The notes: a model not told the origin generated them from the letters alone. 64,000 bases of DNA from Aquatica leii (GCA_035610365.1 CM069432.1:71242520-71306519); one strand, 5' to 3'. Positions 12,480 through 23,747 are shown, numbered from the stretch's first letter. Translations and numbers: made by a program.

Positions 12480-13819
12480 TTAATTATCATTACCTGAAGA
12501 TTCACTTTTACTTTCATCAGTTTCCCAACCGTCTATATCTGAATCACTATTATTTACTGTAAATGTAAACAATCTGCTTTCCACATTTCTTCACGAAGAT
12601 GTGACACATGATTACACTGTTTTTGCCAATCTTCATTTGTAATTTCAGAAAATGCATTTCGAACCAAATTTTCGATATCACTTCCTCGTTATGCCACATT
12701 ATTCATTGCGACTTTTCTTTTTACGAGACTCCATATAAATTCGATTGGATTTAAATCACAATTGCAAGGAGGCAATCTAACAACAATATGTCCATGATCA
12801 TTTAGTAATTTATCAACAAAATAACTTTTTGATGTAGCATGCTGCTTGACTAAAATTAATAGCTCTGCTTTTCGCATTTCACTTGTTGTAGAAATTCCAT
12901 TTGCTTCCAACCACGAACGAATATCTTCTTTACGATTTCTTTGAGTTGGAGGTTTGTTTATTTGTTTTTAGTGATAAGGTGCATTATCCATTACAATGAG
13001 ACCATTAGGGGGTAGATTTGGAATAAGTTGCTTCTCCAGCCATTGCATAAAATTTGTATGATTCATATCGTCATGATAGTCACCAGATTTAGTTTGTGAT
13101 TTAAAAATTAGAAGACCGTTGTTTACAAACCCATATGAACCACCTGCATGCACTATAATATGTCGTTGCCCAGTTCGATCACATTTATAAACACCTGGTT
13201 TTTCTGCGGACTGATAACACTTGTTAACTCCATATGATGGGTAAACATAGGTTTCATCTAAGAACGTTACTGGTTGTTTATTGTTGCCTTTAGCATCATT
13301 CTCTCTCAGCTTCCTCAAATATTGTGAACGCCAAGCTACAATATCATTGCGTTCCATTAAAAGTTTACTTTTATTACAGCATTTCTTGTAACGAAACCCA
13401 AGTTTTAAAAGATACTTTCGTAAAGTTTCACGTTCTCCCATGTAGTTAACTTTGTCTTTCATTTTTTCCACTAACACTTTCACTGTAGGTACTTGATGAT
13501 CGACTGTATACATTTCATGCACAGATCTTCTTAAAACACCTTGATCAAAATCATCCAACTCAATTTTGTTCACTGCACCAGTTCGACGCTTCTTATCAGG
13601 ACTTCTTAAGAGCGAGTCTCTGGCAACATTATAGATTCTTTACGAATTTTCTTAATAAAACTTAAAGATTTCCCTGTTGCAGCAGCAGCAAGTTCAGTAA
13701 GCTTTTTCGATTGGATATATCCATTGACCATTTGCTTTCTGTTTATCGAAGAAATCGATGACATTACGAATAATGTTTCGTGCTTCCGAATGAACGACTT
13801 TTCGGGTTCTGCTTTCCAT
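12480..13819 (-). pseudogene. Tc1/mariner-superfamily transposase with wide D-E spacing (Sailor-like)
   Basis: Nearly complete transposase. The best start is the ATG at 13819 (MESRTRKVVHSEARNIIR); a frameshift near 13735 leads into ELAAAATGKSLSFIKKIRKE. A second frameshift near 13608 leads into SPDKKRRTGAV and the main block to 12968, with LDET (first catalytic Asp) and VMDNAPYH (second). The family Ser codon after DNAPYH is a stop (about 12971). Then come PPTQRNRKEDI, LLNDHGHIVVRLPPCNCDL and NPIEFIWSLVK (catalytic Glu, about 12725). There are 81 residues between the second Asp and the Glu, far more than the 34-41 of typical Tc1/mariner. This matches the group described as DD82E/Sailor, as I recall it. 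The acidic tail ends at about 12480. Inactive because of frameshifts and the internal stop. Confidence 0.75.
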
Positions 13820-14594
13820 GGTTTTAAACTGTGATACAAAATTTTATTTGAATTATTGCTGCTTTTTTACTATAACCAAAATAAATAACTTTTTTGTGTT
13901 ACAAATTAATTAGAAATAATTTTAACCTAAAAATACTTACCAAATGTTTTAAAGGTAATTTGGAATATATTGTTCTAAAAAGAACAGATTTGTTCACAAT
14001 CAAGAGGAAAATTAAGATATAAAAGCAAAAAGTAATATGAAAAGCCAAAATAACAACGTAAATAAAAACCAAAATATCGACAAAATTAATAATTGCTTAT
14101 GATTTTAAATGTACTTTAACGAATCGCGCTATATGATTGGTCGACACAATTTCTACTTGTACTAAGTGAAACATTGGCAGCAACTTTTCAATTTACCTAC
14201 ACTTTGCGGCCATATCTCATGAGAACGTTGCTGTTAACGTTATAACTTGTGTGATGAAGTTTTGCACAATTATCGTAAAATTTGAACGAACTATTTACAG
14301 AAAACAGTTTTTAAGGTATGTGACTCACAATTTGTAGATGATTATATATTTATCTACTATCAGACCTAACCTAACAACCTAGGGCGCCTAAACAACAGCT
14401 TCAAGCGAAATACACATTAAGCAGAGTTTAAAGTTTTAACGTGTAAAAAGTACTAAATGAGACGCCACCACGCGTACTAAGTGGAACATGTCTCACCTAG
14501 TTAGTACCTGAATATTTACTTGTATTAAAAAAATGTATTTTCTCTGTCCTTTTAGTCTTTTTTGTTCGAAATATGATTTTAAACTCGTTTCTAG
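13820..14594. other. AT-rich spacer, possible element ends
   Basis: Likely contains the 5' non-coding end of the Sailor-like element and the upstream part of the next pogo copy. No matching inverted repeats were identified. Confidence 0.3.
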
Positions 14595-14760
14595 ATGCCA
14601 AGACAGCACAAACCTAGAAAAATTGGCAACATTAGTAATTAAGTGATGGGAAATGTTGTTACTTTGATCTTGAACAAAAATTATTCAATTAGAGCTACTG
14701 TTAAAACGTTCAACATTTCACTTCAAACTTTGCTTAGATGTGTAAAAAAAACTAAATGAT

Positions 14761-14943
14761 TGTAGGATGACCGAAAATAAAACACTCTGACAGAATTTTA
14801 CTTTATCTGTATTTTAAAACTCCTTTTACGCCGCCATTACAATTGAGCGCCCAAAACTTCTACCAACTTAAAACCAAAAACTAAAACTATCGTAACACAT
14901 TGTTGCCAGATTCTTAAAAATGCAAAACTTATAAAATACTACA
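14761..14943 (-). repeat. LTR, left copy (3' LTR of minus-strand element)
   Basis: 183 bp, beginning TGTAGGATGACC and ending AAATACTACA on the plus strand. Nearly identical to 21198-21381. Preceded by TGAT, one half of the target-site duplication. Confidence 0.9.
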
Positions 14944-14998
14944 ATCGGCCTAACCTGACAATTGGTCGACCCGACCAAGTTGGAATGTCAACTACCAA

Positions 14999-16230
14999 CT
15001 AAGGCGTAGAAGGGTTATTGCGCGACCATGCTCTCAAATTAGACGCATCAATGACGCCTTCATACGGAACTTGTGTAAGTTGGAACCCTTCTATGTCTCT
15101 AACAACATAACGGTCATTACCCAACCTTTTGGTAATTACATAAGGTCCCTTAAACTTAAGTAATAATTTCTTATTATAACCCGGTACAGTTACATTATTC
15201 GTAATAACAACATAATCTCCTTCATCATACTCATTAGCTTTCTTATGATGTCTATTATAATACAATGTATTGTAAGCCTGATTTTTCTTTATTTCAATTT
15301 CAGCTTTCCCTCTAACCCCATCTAAATCTCTATTATCATCATTGACTAAACACTCGCGTAATAAATCGTCAACTTCGCCTCTTTGATCAATACCAAACAA
15401 TAAGCGATACGGTGTGTTCCCAGTAGAACGACAAACAGTATTATTTATACAAAACTCAACCTTGTTCAAAATCTCGTCCCAACGCGATGAATCTACAGAT
15501 ATTTTAGCTATCATAGAGATTAAAATTCTATTGATTCGCTCTACCTGATCATTGCCTCGCGGGGCACCCGTAGCAATCTTTACATGATCAATATTTCGCT
15601 CGCGCAACAAGTTTTCAAATGCCATTGAAGTGAAAACGGAGCCTCTATCTGAAATAACCCGCTTCGGACTACTGTAACTATCGAAATATTTTAAAAGGTG
15701 TTTGATAGTTTCGCTTCCAACGTTTTACAAGAGTACAGTTTAATAAATTTAGTAAATGCGTCAACTACAACAAAAATATGTCTTTTCTTATTATTCGTTT
15801 TCTCCAACGGACCCAAATGGTTCACGTGAATAGTGTCAAATGGCACGTTCCCCTTAGGAATTGAATGTAATAAACCCTCTTTCTTTCCATTATTCGCCGA
15901 ATACACTATGCATTTTAGGCAATTGTCGATAAAATCGCGTACTTTATCCCGCATTTTTGGGAACCAATACGTTCGTGATATCAATTCTATGGTTTTACCA
16001 ACACCCACATGTCCCATGTTTGAATGGTAAATATTCATTATTTCAGTTTCCATGACTGACGGTACATAAAATAATAACCTATCGTCATTCTTACGGTAAA
16101 CTAACCCATTCTTTAATTCGTAATGTGAGCTTTCGTGCTCCTCTAGCTCTTCGCGAATACTCTTAATCGTTTCATCAGAGTTTTGTTTAACCGAAAGCGT
16201 AAACTCCAACGTATTTTCTTCCAAAATCAT
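14999..16230 (-). pseudogene. Integrase region of the LTR retrotransposon
   Basis: Two open segments (16230-15691 and 15625-14999) joined across a frameshift near 15712. The first carries the H2C2 zinc-binding segment (HSNMGHVGVGKTIELISR, then DNCLKC) and the start of the core (FDTIHVNHLGPL, where the expected Asp before HLGP is Asn, then VVVDAFTKF). Between the segments the second catalytic Asp reads ISDRGSVF. The second segment contains GNDQVERIN with the catalytic Glu and a C-terminal domain with KLLLKFKGPYVI, ending at 14999 near the 3' LTR. The Asp-to-Asn change and the frameshift suggest an inactive enzyme. Confidence 0.85.
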
Positions 16231-16745
16231 AACTAACGGTAATCGACTTCCGCAATATTTAACTGATTGCCCAGCATCACTTTCTCATGATAATATACAG
16301 AAAAACTTTCACTTCTCTTCCATTTCCTAGCATCAAATTTCCTCATTAAACTGATACGATTTTCGCGTTTACTAAACATAGCAAGCATACTAGCTCGTAA
16401 CCAGTGTTGTAAATAGATAATTTTTAAATTATATAGATACAGATACATTTTTTTTCTTGCAAGAATTATCTAGTATTAGCATTGAATAATAAATGTAAGA
16501 AGAAATGCAACTTAAGGGGCGATATCGTATCGACTGCTTGGATCGAGATATAGAGGTCGCCACGTTCGTATTGGATCGAGATTTTTCAGTTCTTGCGTGT
16601 CTGTCGACTTGTAAACTTCGGAATTGAATTGAAAGTTTTTCTTGGGTTAACATTGCGATACGATTTTTGAAATTCTGGTAGTAGTAATGTTTGTTTGAAC
16701 TTTTGTTTAGTTTAAGTGTAAATATATTATTGATTTATTTTTAAA

Positions 16746-17013
16746 ATGGGAAAAGTTACAGATCACGGTTGTGTTTATATTAATTGTGAAAATAATAATA
16801 CCGAAAACAAAGGTACTAGTTTTCTTAAGTTTTTATTAGTGATAAAGTGCGTGCTAAAGAATGTTAGAAAAACTGTGGAAATATAAACATTGCCACAATG
16901 GACTTGGAAGATTTAAAACAAAAGAAGATTTGTGAGAAGCATCTTCGGAGATAATGTATAACAACAAAAGGAAATTTTAAACACACTGCAGTTCTTGTTC
17001 TACACCTTCAATC
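16746..17013 (+). pseudogene. THAP DNA-binding domain exon of the P-like element
   Basis: The ATG at 16746 begins MGKVTDHGCVYINCENN, with the C-x4-C of a THAP zinc finger, then SFLKF. After a frameshift and stops come ATMDLEDLKQKKICEKH (the C-x2-H half) and, after another stop, the closing block KHTAV with LHLQS. The exon ends at a GTAAAT that can act as a splice donor, so the original gene was probably spliced. THAP domains bind the inverted repeats of P elements. Frame breaks make it non-functional. Confidence 0.75.
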
Positions 17014-20000
17014 AGGTAAATATTTTTAAATTTTTTCTACCAAACGTTTAAAAATGGTTTAAATTAGCATCGGAGAATCTCCTTGTCCGGATTCTTATTC
17101 TTCTTGTTGCACTTAATTGTACAATAACTTAAAATAATTACTGTAAATCAGTAGCTGAGATCGCTATTATTTTCTACGATCAATGATCGCAATCATGGTA
17201 TTTAGAATTAATTAGTAATCGACTGTTGCTAAAAAGTCGCTCGTGTAAAGTTAGTCATAAATCTAGCCATAAACATTCGATTTTCGTTTTCCGGGATACA
17301 ATAACGTTTGGAGTATTGAAAATCAACATATCTAAGTATTTTTTAATATTGTTTCTAAACAATAAGTTAATTAAAATTTGTTCATATTTAGATTTAAAAA
17401 AAATATTTACAAAAATTCACAGAAAATAGATACTACTGTGATGTTTTTTTTTTCATGCTATTTGAATTCTGATGCAAACTTACGAACAAATAGTTTAAAG
17501 CATTAATAAACAACATATTAAAAAATAAGTTCGTTCTTTCGTAAATTAAATGTTTCTATTTGAAATTGACCCTGAAAAGATTGTTGAGTAATTAGTAATA
17601 ACTCGTGTTGATATTTGTCTCAAACAAGATTTATGTATTAAAAATAAATTTGCAATTCTTTTCAAATACGTATTGTCATTTGTAGTTAATGCTTATTGTT
17701 TTTAACTTCCTGTGTTTTTATGATTTACCTTGTTGTTTATATAAAGCTAGGTTTTTCCCTAAATGCTGAATGTGTGACACAAATTTTACAAACGTTCTTT
17801 CCTAGAAGAGTTTTCTAATTCTCTTTGAAAAGAATGCATTGTTAAATTTCTGTAAACAAAAAAAATATAATTCAATGTTTAAATTCGTGTTACTTTTTTA
17901 TTAAAAAATTTGTATGTGGTTTAAAATTCTTACGAGTAAAAGAGCAAAGGGGTTATTTACCTACAAAATTTTACGATTTTCCGTGAACTACCTGCATACT
18001 TAAAGTTTATTATACATTTATTAAAGTAAATATTATAGTGTTATATTAGTCTTACTTGTTTATGCGACAATTAAAAGTATTAATTTCTTTTCCACAACCG
18101 CAATTGTTATTTTATAAGCGATCAATGATTGCGATCGTTATTGTACAGACGCTCGATATCGCGATCATTATTTTGTATAATGATCGATTCATCGTAATTG
18201 CATAATCGCTCTGGCCATTGCTTTAAATGTTTTTTGTTGATGTTGGCATGTCGAATAAAAATATCGTTTTTGTAAATGTTAGGGCCGCATTTCTGTAGCA
18301 CCTTGTCTAATAAATACTTAATTTTTTAAAAAATAAAAAAAATTATAAAAAAATTCTTTTATGTTTATTTTAGCACGCTAAAAGCACTTCAATACAAATC
18401 CAACAATACATAAAATATTTTTACAATTGTTTAAAAAAAATCGCAAAAATTTTGAAAATACTAATACTAATTGCATTTTCAAAACTTTATTTTTAAAATA
18501 CTAACAACTTAATTTTTTTACTTTTTGGGCTTATTTAGTATAATTTTTTACAGAAGCTGTAATTGTTGATATGAACATCAACCTAAGATACTCAAATGTA
18601 GTAGTTTCTCAAACATATGGAAGAAAACGGCGATTGTTATTTATTGATGACGATCGTGAAGACGAATAAATTTATTCTTTCTACAGCTCCAGTTCAGTAA
18701 ACGAAGGTATAAGTAGACAAGCAATAATACGTAATTTTTAATATATGTTTTATAGTTGAAGATACGTCCTATAATATTTTGAAGATATCGGAACGACCAC
18801 AGTGTGTTCTCAAATTCGTCAAGCCGTTAAGTTTTGACTAAACTACGCAACATAGTGATACAAATGGATTCTCCGTCAAAAATCCTTTTAAAGGATGAAT
18901 TGGTCAATTATTCTTTCAGAAATTTAACATTAATTTTAATTTAAAATTATTTAAATTACCAGTCCACTAATAACAAATTCGTTTACATATGTTTCGAGCT
19001 TTAAAATAATGATGCTCATCTTCAGAAAATCTACAAAAAATGTTTACAACTTTTTTAAATACAAAAATGTCATATCTTTTCCAAAATATTATTTTTGTAA
19101 GAAAATTTGGTGTTCAGAAATATATTTACTTTCTAAATTGTTTAAGAAGATTTCAGTAAAAATAAGTGATAAATTTGATAATCAATTTTTAAACAAAAAC
19201 TAGTTCTTGCAATGGGTTCTCCTTTATCACTTTTCTCAATTTTTTTAGAAATTAAGTAAAGGTAACGATTTCAAGATTTCTTTTTCTAATGAAATGTTTA
19301 TTTAATTTTTAAGCTACTTAAAGGTAGTAAAAATAAAGCTATTTAAGCTGTATAGTTGTTTCTGAAAGGTGGTTTACAGTTCCTTTAGTGCTTCTTTTAA
19401 ACTTTGCTAGTACCACAAAGAGCTGTATAAGCCCGATTTTAATGCATTAAAGGAGCTACCTAACAGCAACATAACTGAGAAATTTTTAGCTACTTAAACG
19501 CTTCATGGAGGTTTTAGTTTTTTCACAAACCACTTAAAAGTGTTCTAAAGAGTAACTTTAAAAGCTAAAGTAGTTATAAAAAAGCCGGTTTTAGCTGCAA
19601 TTTGCCCACTGGGAAATTCTTCAATTACTACAGTTCATTAATATTAAAATATCAAATAATTTTTTGTTGAACTAGCAAACCAATTTCAATTACGATTTTA
19701 AACTTAAATTTTTTTATATTTGTTTCTAAATTGCACCATCTTCCTTTTTGAAAATAATTAACATTTAACATTTTGTAAAACTTACATTTTTTTAATTATC
19801 TAGGTAGTTACAAATTTTTAGATTTGAGATTGTTCGAAAAAATGTAAGTTAAAAAACTTTTTGTAATCTTAACTTTTTATAAGTTTTATAATTTATTATT
19901 AGTGGATTGGTAATTTGAATAATTTTAAAAATTGACGAATAATAACAATAAATCCCCATAACAATTTTCTTTTAATTTAATTTCCATTGTTTTAGTTATT

Positions 20001-20364
20001 TCTGTTTTCGATTTATATTTTACAAAAATAAATAAATATTTGAATATACATATTTTTTTGTTTTCTTAAATATAAAGCATGATATTGTTTAAGTTTATTT
20101 GACATTGACTTGTGTCGTAACAATACAAGCTATTGTTTATGATATTAACCTGTTTTGAACAGGTAAACGGTAAAGTAAACACAAATATAACAAAAGGTTC
20201 TAACTGGTATTTCATAAGAAATAAGTAAGTTCGCAAAATAGAAACCACGATTTTGCAGATGGCAGCAGGTATTAGTTTATTAGTTTATGAAAAGAGGGGG
20301 TACAGACGGGTAAAAAAAAGAGAAACAAGAGAGATAAAACTACAGTACGATTTTTAACACACTA
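17014..20364. other. Interior of the P-like element, no coding evidence
   Basis: AT-rich with short frames only. It includes inverted copies of a word ATGATTGCGATC (17178-17196 and 18119-18135). Around 19280-19620 a stretch rich in AGCTACTTAAAGG-like words ends near GCCCACTGGG and may be another small insertion. A short frame at 18571-18669 encodes RKRRLLFIDDDRED but I recognise no family. Confidence 0.4.
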
Positions 20365-21197
20365 GTTGCGCCTCTTCTTAAATTATTACTCAATGGTATT
20401 AGATAATAGATAAATTATTTAAACTTTATATAGATAACAGATAATAGATGAAATAATCTAGGTAGTAATAACGATAGATAGAGTTCATTTGAAGAACTAC
20501 TATGGAATGTGGGAAATTACTGAAGAAAAACATACATATTGTAACTTGAATTTTACGGAACACTGGATTTTTATAAAATTTATTTAAATAAAAAATTATA
20601 TATATACAGATACATATAACTTATATATTTTAGATAGTATATAGATACGTATAAATATATAAAAAATATGAATCTAGATTAATTTATCTATATAAATTTA
20701 TATAGATAATTTACAACACTGCTCGTAACTCTTCGTATCTTAAAGCAGCATATTCTGGCTTAGAATGGAACCAGGATAATGCTAATCCCTTCATTTTAGT
20801 CGATAACAAAACTACTGTTTCCGGGCTGCTCAAATTGTGTACTTCTTTTACTGTCGCGATTCGCGCAAACCATGTCGCTGCATCTTCATCGAGCGTACCA
20901 CTGAACTCTGGTATCAAAGCAGCAATTTCTTTACTTGAAATTCTTTTTGACGACTCTGTTTCCTTTACCGTGGCCACAATCATCGAAATCAAATCCTGCA
21001 CCGATACATTTATGCCCAACTGCTGATCTCGTGTCATCCTCACGCCTTCAGCCCCTTGGAACATACCATCAGCACCAACAGCTCCGACCCCATCGACAAC
21101 ATCACCACGTGCATCCATTTTTAAACAGATTATATATCTATTATATAAGCTGCTACACTTTATAAGCGTAGACGTTTCACAAACCCCACACCTGAAT

Positions 21198-21381
21198 TTG
21201 TAGAATGACCGAAAATAAAACACTCTCACAGAATTTTACTTTATCTGTATTTTAAAACTCCTTTTACGCCGCCATTACAATTGAGCGCCCAAAACTTCTA
21301 CCAACTTAAAACCAAAAACTAAAACTATCGTAACACATTGTTGCCAGATTCTTAAAAATGCAAAACTTATAAAATACTACA
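21198..21381 (-). repeat. LTR, right copy (5' LTR of minus-strand element)
   Basis: Begins TGTAGAATGACC, ends AAATACTACA, followed by the TGAT target duplication. Near-identical to 14761-14943. The gag start (21118) lies 80 bp inside. Confidence 0.9.
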
Positions 21382-21824
21382 TGATCTAGAGAGCCGACTT
21401 GAACCTAATTATCAACAGACTAGTTTTCAAACCCGACCACAAACAAATGTTGGCAGATTATCTTATAACCTGCAGTAAAATTTCTTACGGATTAATGGTC
21501 ATAGAAACTAGAAATATTGCTTATACCATTGCAAAGGAAAATAATTTCAACTAGGTACCCTGTGTCGTGGGATAATCAAGTGCTTGGGGAAGAATAGCGC
21601 AGGGCATTTATTAAGAGAAACAAGGCATTATCAATCAGATAGCCCGAGGCTTGCAGCCTTTCTCGATTAACCTCATTTAATAAAACTAACGACAACCTAT
21701 TTTTCAACAACCTGAGGACTATTTTGAAACGACACACAAAGTTAGCGGACGGATCCAGGGTCTATAATTTAGACAAAACGGGGACGCAGACTGTGCATGT
21801 TTGTAAGAAAATTTTAGTTCCAAA

Positions 21825-22229
21825 CAGTGTTGTAAATTATCTATATAAATTTATATAGATAAATTAATCTAGATTCATATTTTTTATCTATTTATATGTA
21901 TCTATATACTATCTAAAATATATAAGTTATATGTATCTGTATATATATAATTTTTTATTTAAATTATTTAAATAAAATTATAAAAATCCAGTGTTCTGTA
22001 AAATTCAAGTTACAATATGTATGTTTTTATTCAGTAATTTCCCACATTCCATAGTAGTTCTTCAAATGAACTCCATCTATCGTTATTACTACCTAGTTTA
22101 TTTCATCTATTATCTGTTATCTATATAAAGTTTAAATAGTTTATCTATTATCTAATACTAGATAATTCTTGCAAGAAAAAAAATTTATCTGTATCTATAT
22201 AATTTAAAAATTATCTATTTACAACACTG
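21825..22229. mobile_element. hAT-type MITE copy B
   Basis: 405 bp, CAGTGTTGTAAAT to ATTTACAACACTG, with a perfect 8-bp duplication GTTCCAAA (21817-21824 and 22230-22237). It lies in opposite orientation to copies A and C and interrupts the pogo transposase gene. Confidence 0.92.
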
Positions 22230-22378
22230 GTTCCAAAAGGAGTTAAACAAGTGTACCAGTGCACAAACGGTGAACTGAGGTAAACTATTACAACGTGCAA
22301 TTGTTTCAGGAATTGGAACTTTTTTGCCCCTCGTTCTAATCTTCCCAAAGAAGCATTTCAAAAATCATATGATAGATG

Positions 22379-22636
22379 TGTTGAAGATTATATAATAAGG
22401 ATAATCATACACAATTTTTCTTTTTTAAATACTTTAAAAATATCAATTTTTGTTAAGTGTGGCAACACTGTATTTTTGTAAAAATATAAACGATATAAAA
22501 ATGTTAAGTCATGTTTCTGGTCATGTTTAAGTAGCCATATTATATGTACTTTCTTTTATGCTGTAAAAAGGGATAATAAAATCGTGTAAAACTGTGTTTA
22601 GCCAAGTATGTGTATCTTTATTTCAAATCGCTAATA
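22379..22636. mobile_element. Possible solo LTR in the pogo gene
   Basis: A 258-bp segment absent from the transposase reading. It starts TGTTGAAG and ends GCTAATA, and is flanked by AGATG (22374-22378 and 22637-22641). It contains an AATAAAAT signal-like word near its 3' end. The size, TG start and 5-bp flanking repeat suggest a solo LTR, but it does not end in CA and no second copy is in the window. Confidence 0.4.
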
Positions 22637-23747
22637 AGATGCTCCCAGTGGAGCAAAAAGGATTGCTAACTTGAGTGACTGGATGAACTTAGATCTGTTC
22701 GTAAATGTGCTTGAACATTTCATCGAGCACATTCACAGTTCAAAATATAACCCTACTCTTCTTATTTATGGAGATCTTGAAAGTCACATTTCTTTGCAGA
22801 TCGTTAACAAAGCTGTGGACGCAAGTGTTCATATTTTAACTATTCCACCACACTGTACTAACAAACTGCAGCCCTTAGACATTTCCATTTACGAAGCTTT
22901 TATATCATATTTTAATGTCGCTTGTGATAAATGGATGATTTAACACCCTGGAGTACCTCTGACAATCTACGATATGGCAGGTAGAATTGCTGAGATTTTC
23001 GAAAAGTCCTATACACCAACAAATATAGTAGCGAGGTTCCGAAAATCAGGAATACATCCATTTGATCCTAATGTGTACAGACAATGATTTTCTTGTTTCA
23101 ACAGTAACAGATCGCCCGTTACCAGAAACTGATATTGAACCAAATACGCCGGGACTACAAGCAGAAAGAGCTGCAAAAGAAAATTCAGAATCAACAGAAA
23201 CCGTAAATACAGCTAGAGTAAAAGTAGCTTCCAAACAAGTGGACGATGATAAAAATGTCATAGTCAACGTAAGTTTATCGAAAATTCCAGAGGTAAATGT
23301 CACTTAAATAAATAATGAAATGACTCCTCTAAAAAATCAAAAGTTATCTACTGAAAGAACGTTTATATCTCCTGAAGAACTAAGACCGTTCCCGAATGTT
23401 GAAACTAGAAAACAAACTAAAAAAGGAAGAAAAAAGGCTAAAAATACCACTCTAACAGAGACTCCGGAAAAAGAAAAGCTAATCTTGATAGAGCATATAA
23501 AACTTTCAAAAAAAGTTAAAGAAAACATGAAAGAATTGAAAGAAAATACCCCAACTGCAGCGAGAAAAAACATTTTGTGTCCCACCTAGTACTCCTCTCC
23601 TACATACACGCATTAACTATTAAAAGTGGCAAATAATACATAAATGAGTAAAAATACATAAGTAGGTATATAGTTCTAGGTTCTGGAGAAATCACTGGGC
23701 ATCAGATCGTAGATCATCTGATCGAGTTCATCAAAAATTATAATATA

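Larger units (their letters stand above)
16480..20395. mobile_element. P-element-like transposon with THAP exon
   Basis: Inserted inside MITE copy A. Imperfect terminal inverted repeats of about 31 bp: 16480-16511 begins CATTGAATAATAA, and the reverse complement of 20365-20395 begins CATTGAGTAATAA. Both continue with a shared AAGAAG and GCAAC. The target duplication GTATTAG is seen at 16473-16479 and 20396-20402. The inverted repeats starting with CA, 7-8 bp duplication and a THAP-type exon near the left end fit the P superfamily. I could not find the RNase-H-like transposase core in the 3.9 kb; the interior is AT-rich with stops, so this is probably a decayed or non-autonomous copy. Confidence 0.75.
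16402..20721. mobile_element. hAT-type MITE copy A, interrupted by a P-like element
   Basis: Ends CAGTGTTGTAAAT (16402) and ATTTACAACACTG (20721) form a 13-bp terminal inverted repeat. The flanks carry a perfect 8-bp duplication CTCGTAAC (16394-16401 and 20722-20729), the length typical of hAT. The MITE sequence itself is only about 16402-16479 plus 20396-20721 (about 400 bp); everything between is the P-like insertion. It encodes no protein and is made of GATA/TATC-rich words. Copies B and C in this window align with it. Confidence 0.9.
16242..21118 (-). pseudogene. gag of the LTR retrotransposon, split by a MITE
   Basis: Start ATG at 21118 (MDARGDVVDGVGAVG). Conserved gag features follow: a helix VQDLISMIVATVKETESSK, then IPEFSGTLDEDAATWFARI and STKMKGLALSWFHSKPEY, the usual retrotransposon gag signature. 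The frame stops being gag at 20722-20729 (CTCGTAAC duplication) and resumes in the same frame at 16401 with MLAMFSKRENRISLMRKFD and SVYYHEKVMLGNQLNIAEV. Removing the MITE and one duplication copy restores the frame. A stop after VDYR coincides with the deletion junction to the integrase region. No zinc knuckle is seen, probably lost in the deletion. Confidence 0.8.
14761..21381 (-). mobile_element. LTR retrotransposon (Ty3/gypsy-like), internally deleted and interrupted
   Basis: Flanked by LTRs at 14761-14943 and 21198-21381 and by a perfect 4-bp target duplication TGAT (14757-14760 and 21382-21385). The element reads on the minus strand: gag from 21118, interrupted by a MITE, then directly an integrase region. 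Protease, reverse transcriptase and RNase H are missing, because gag ends at 16233 and integrase sequence begins within a few bases. The LTRs start TGTAG and end CTACA and differ at only two clear substitutions plus perhaps one T indel, so the insertion is fairly young. Assignment to Ty3/gypsy rests on the integrase style and LTR ends; an exact clade is not claimed. Confidence 0.85.
14595..23589 (+). pseudogene. pogo/Tigger-like transposase split by three insertions (copy 2)
   Basis: One transposase gene is spread over four blocks. Block 1 (14595-14760) carries the N-terminal psq HTH, starting MPRQHKPRKIGNISN and with a TVKTFNISLQTLLRCVKK helix. Block 2 (21386-21816) carries the rest of the DNA-binding region and SRVYNLDKTGTQTV, where the catalytic DE pair has become DK. 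Block 3 (22238-22376) carries CNCFRNWNFFAPRSNLPKEA. Block 4 (22642-23589) carries LLIYGDLESHISLQ (the expected YDNHES has lost its Asp), PPHCTNKLQPLDISIY and the basic C-terminal tail with RKQTKKGRKKAK. Insertions: an LTR element (14761-21381), a hAT MITE (21825-22229) and a possible solo LTR (22379-22636). It also has frameshifts and stops and is catalytically dead. Confidence 0.85.

Noticed and set aside
17226..17429. 67-codon frame inside the P-like element as a possible transposase exon
   Set aside because: Lys/Ile-rich, no similarity to P transposase blocks and no splice signals joining it to the THAP exon.
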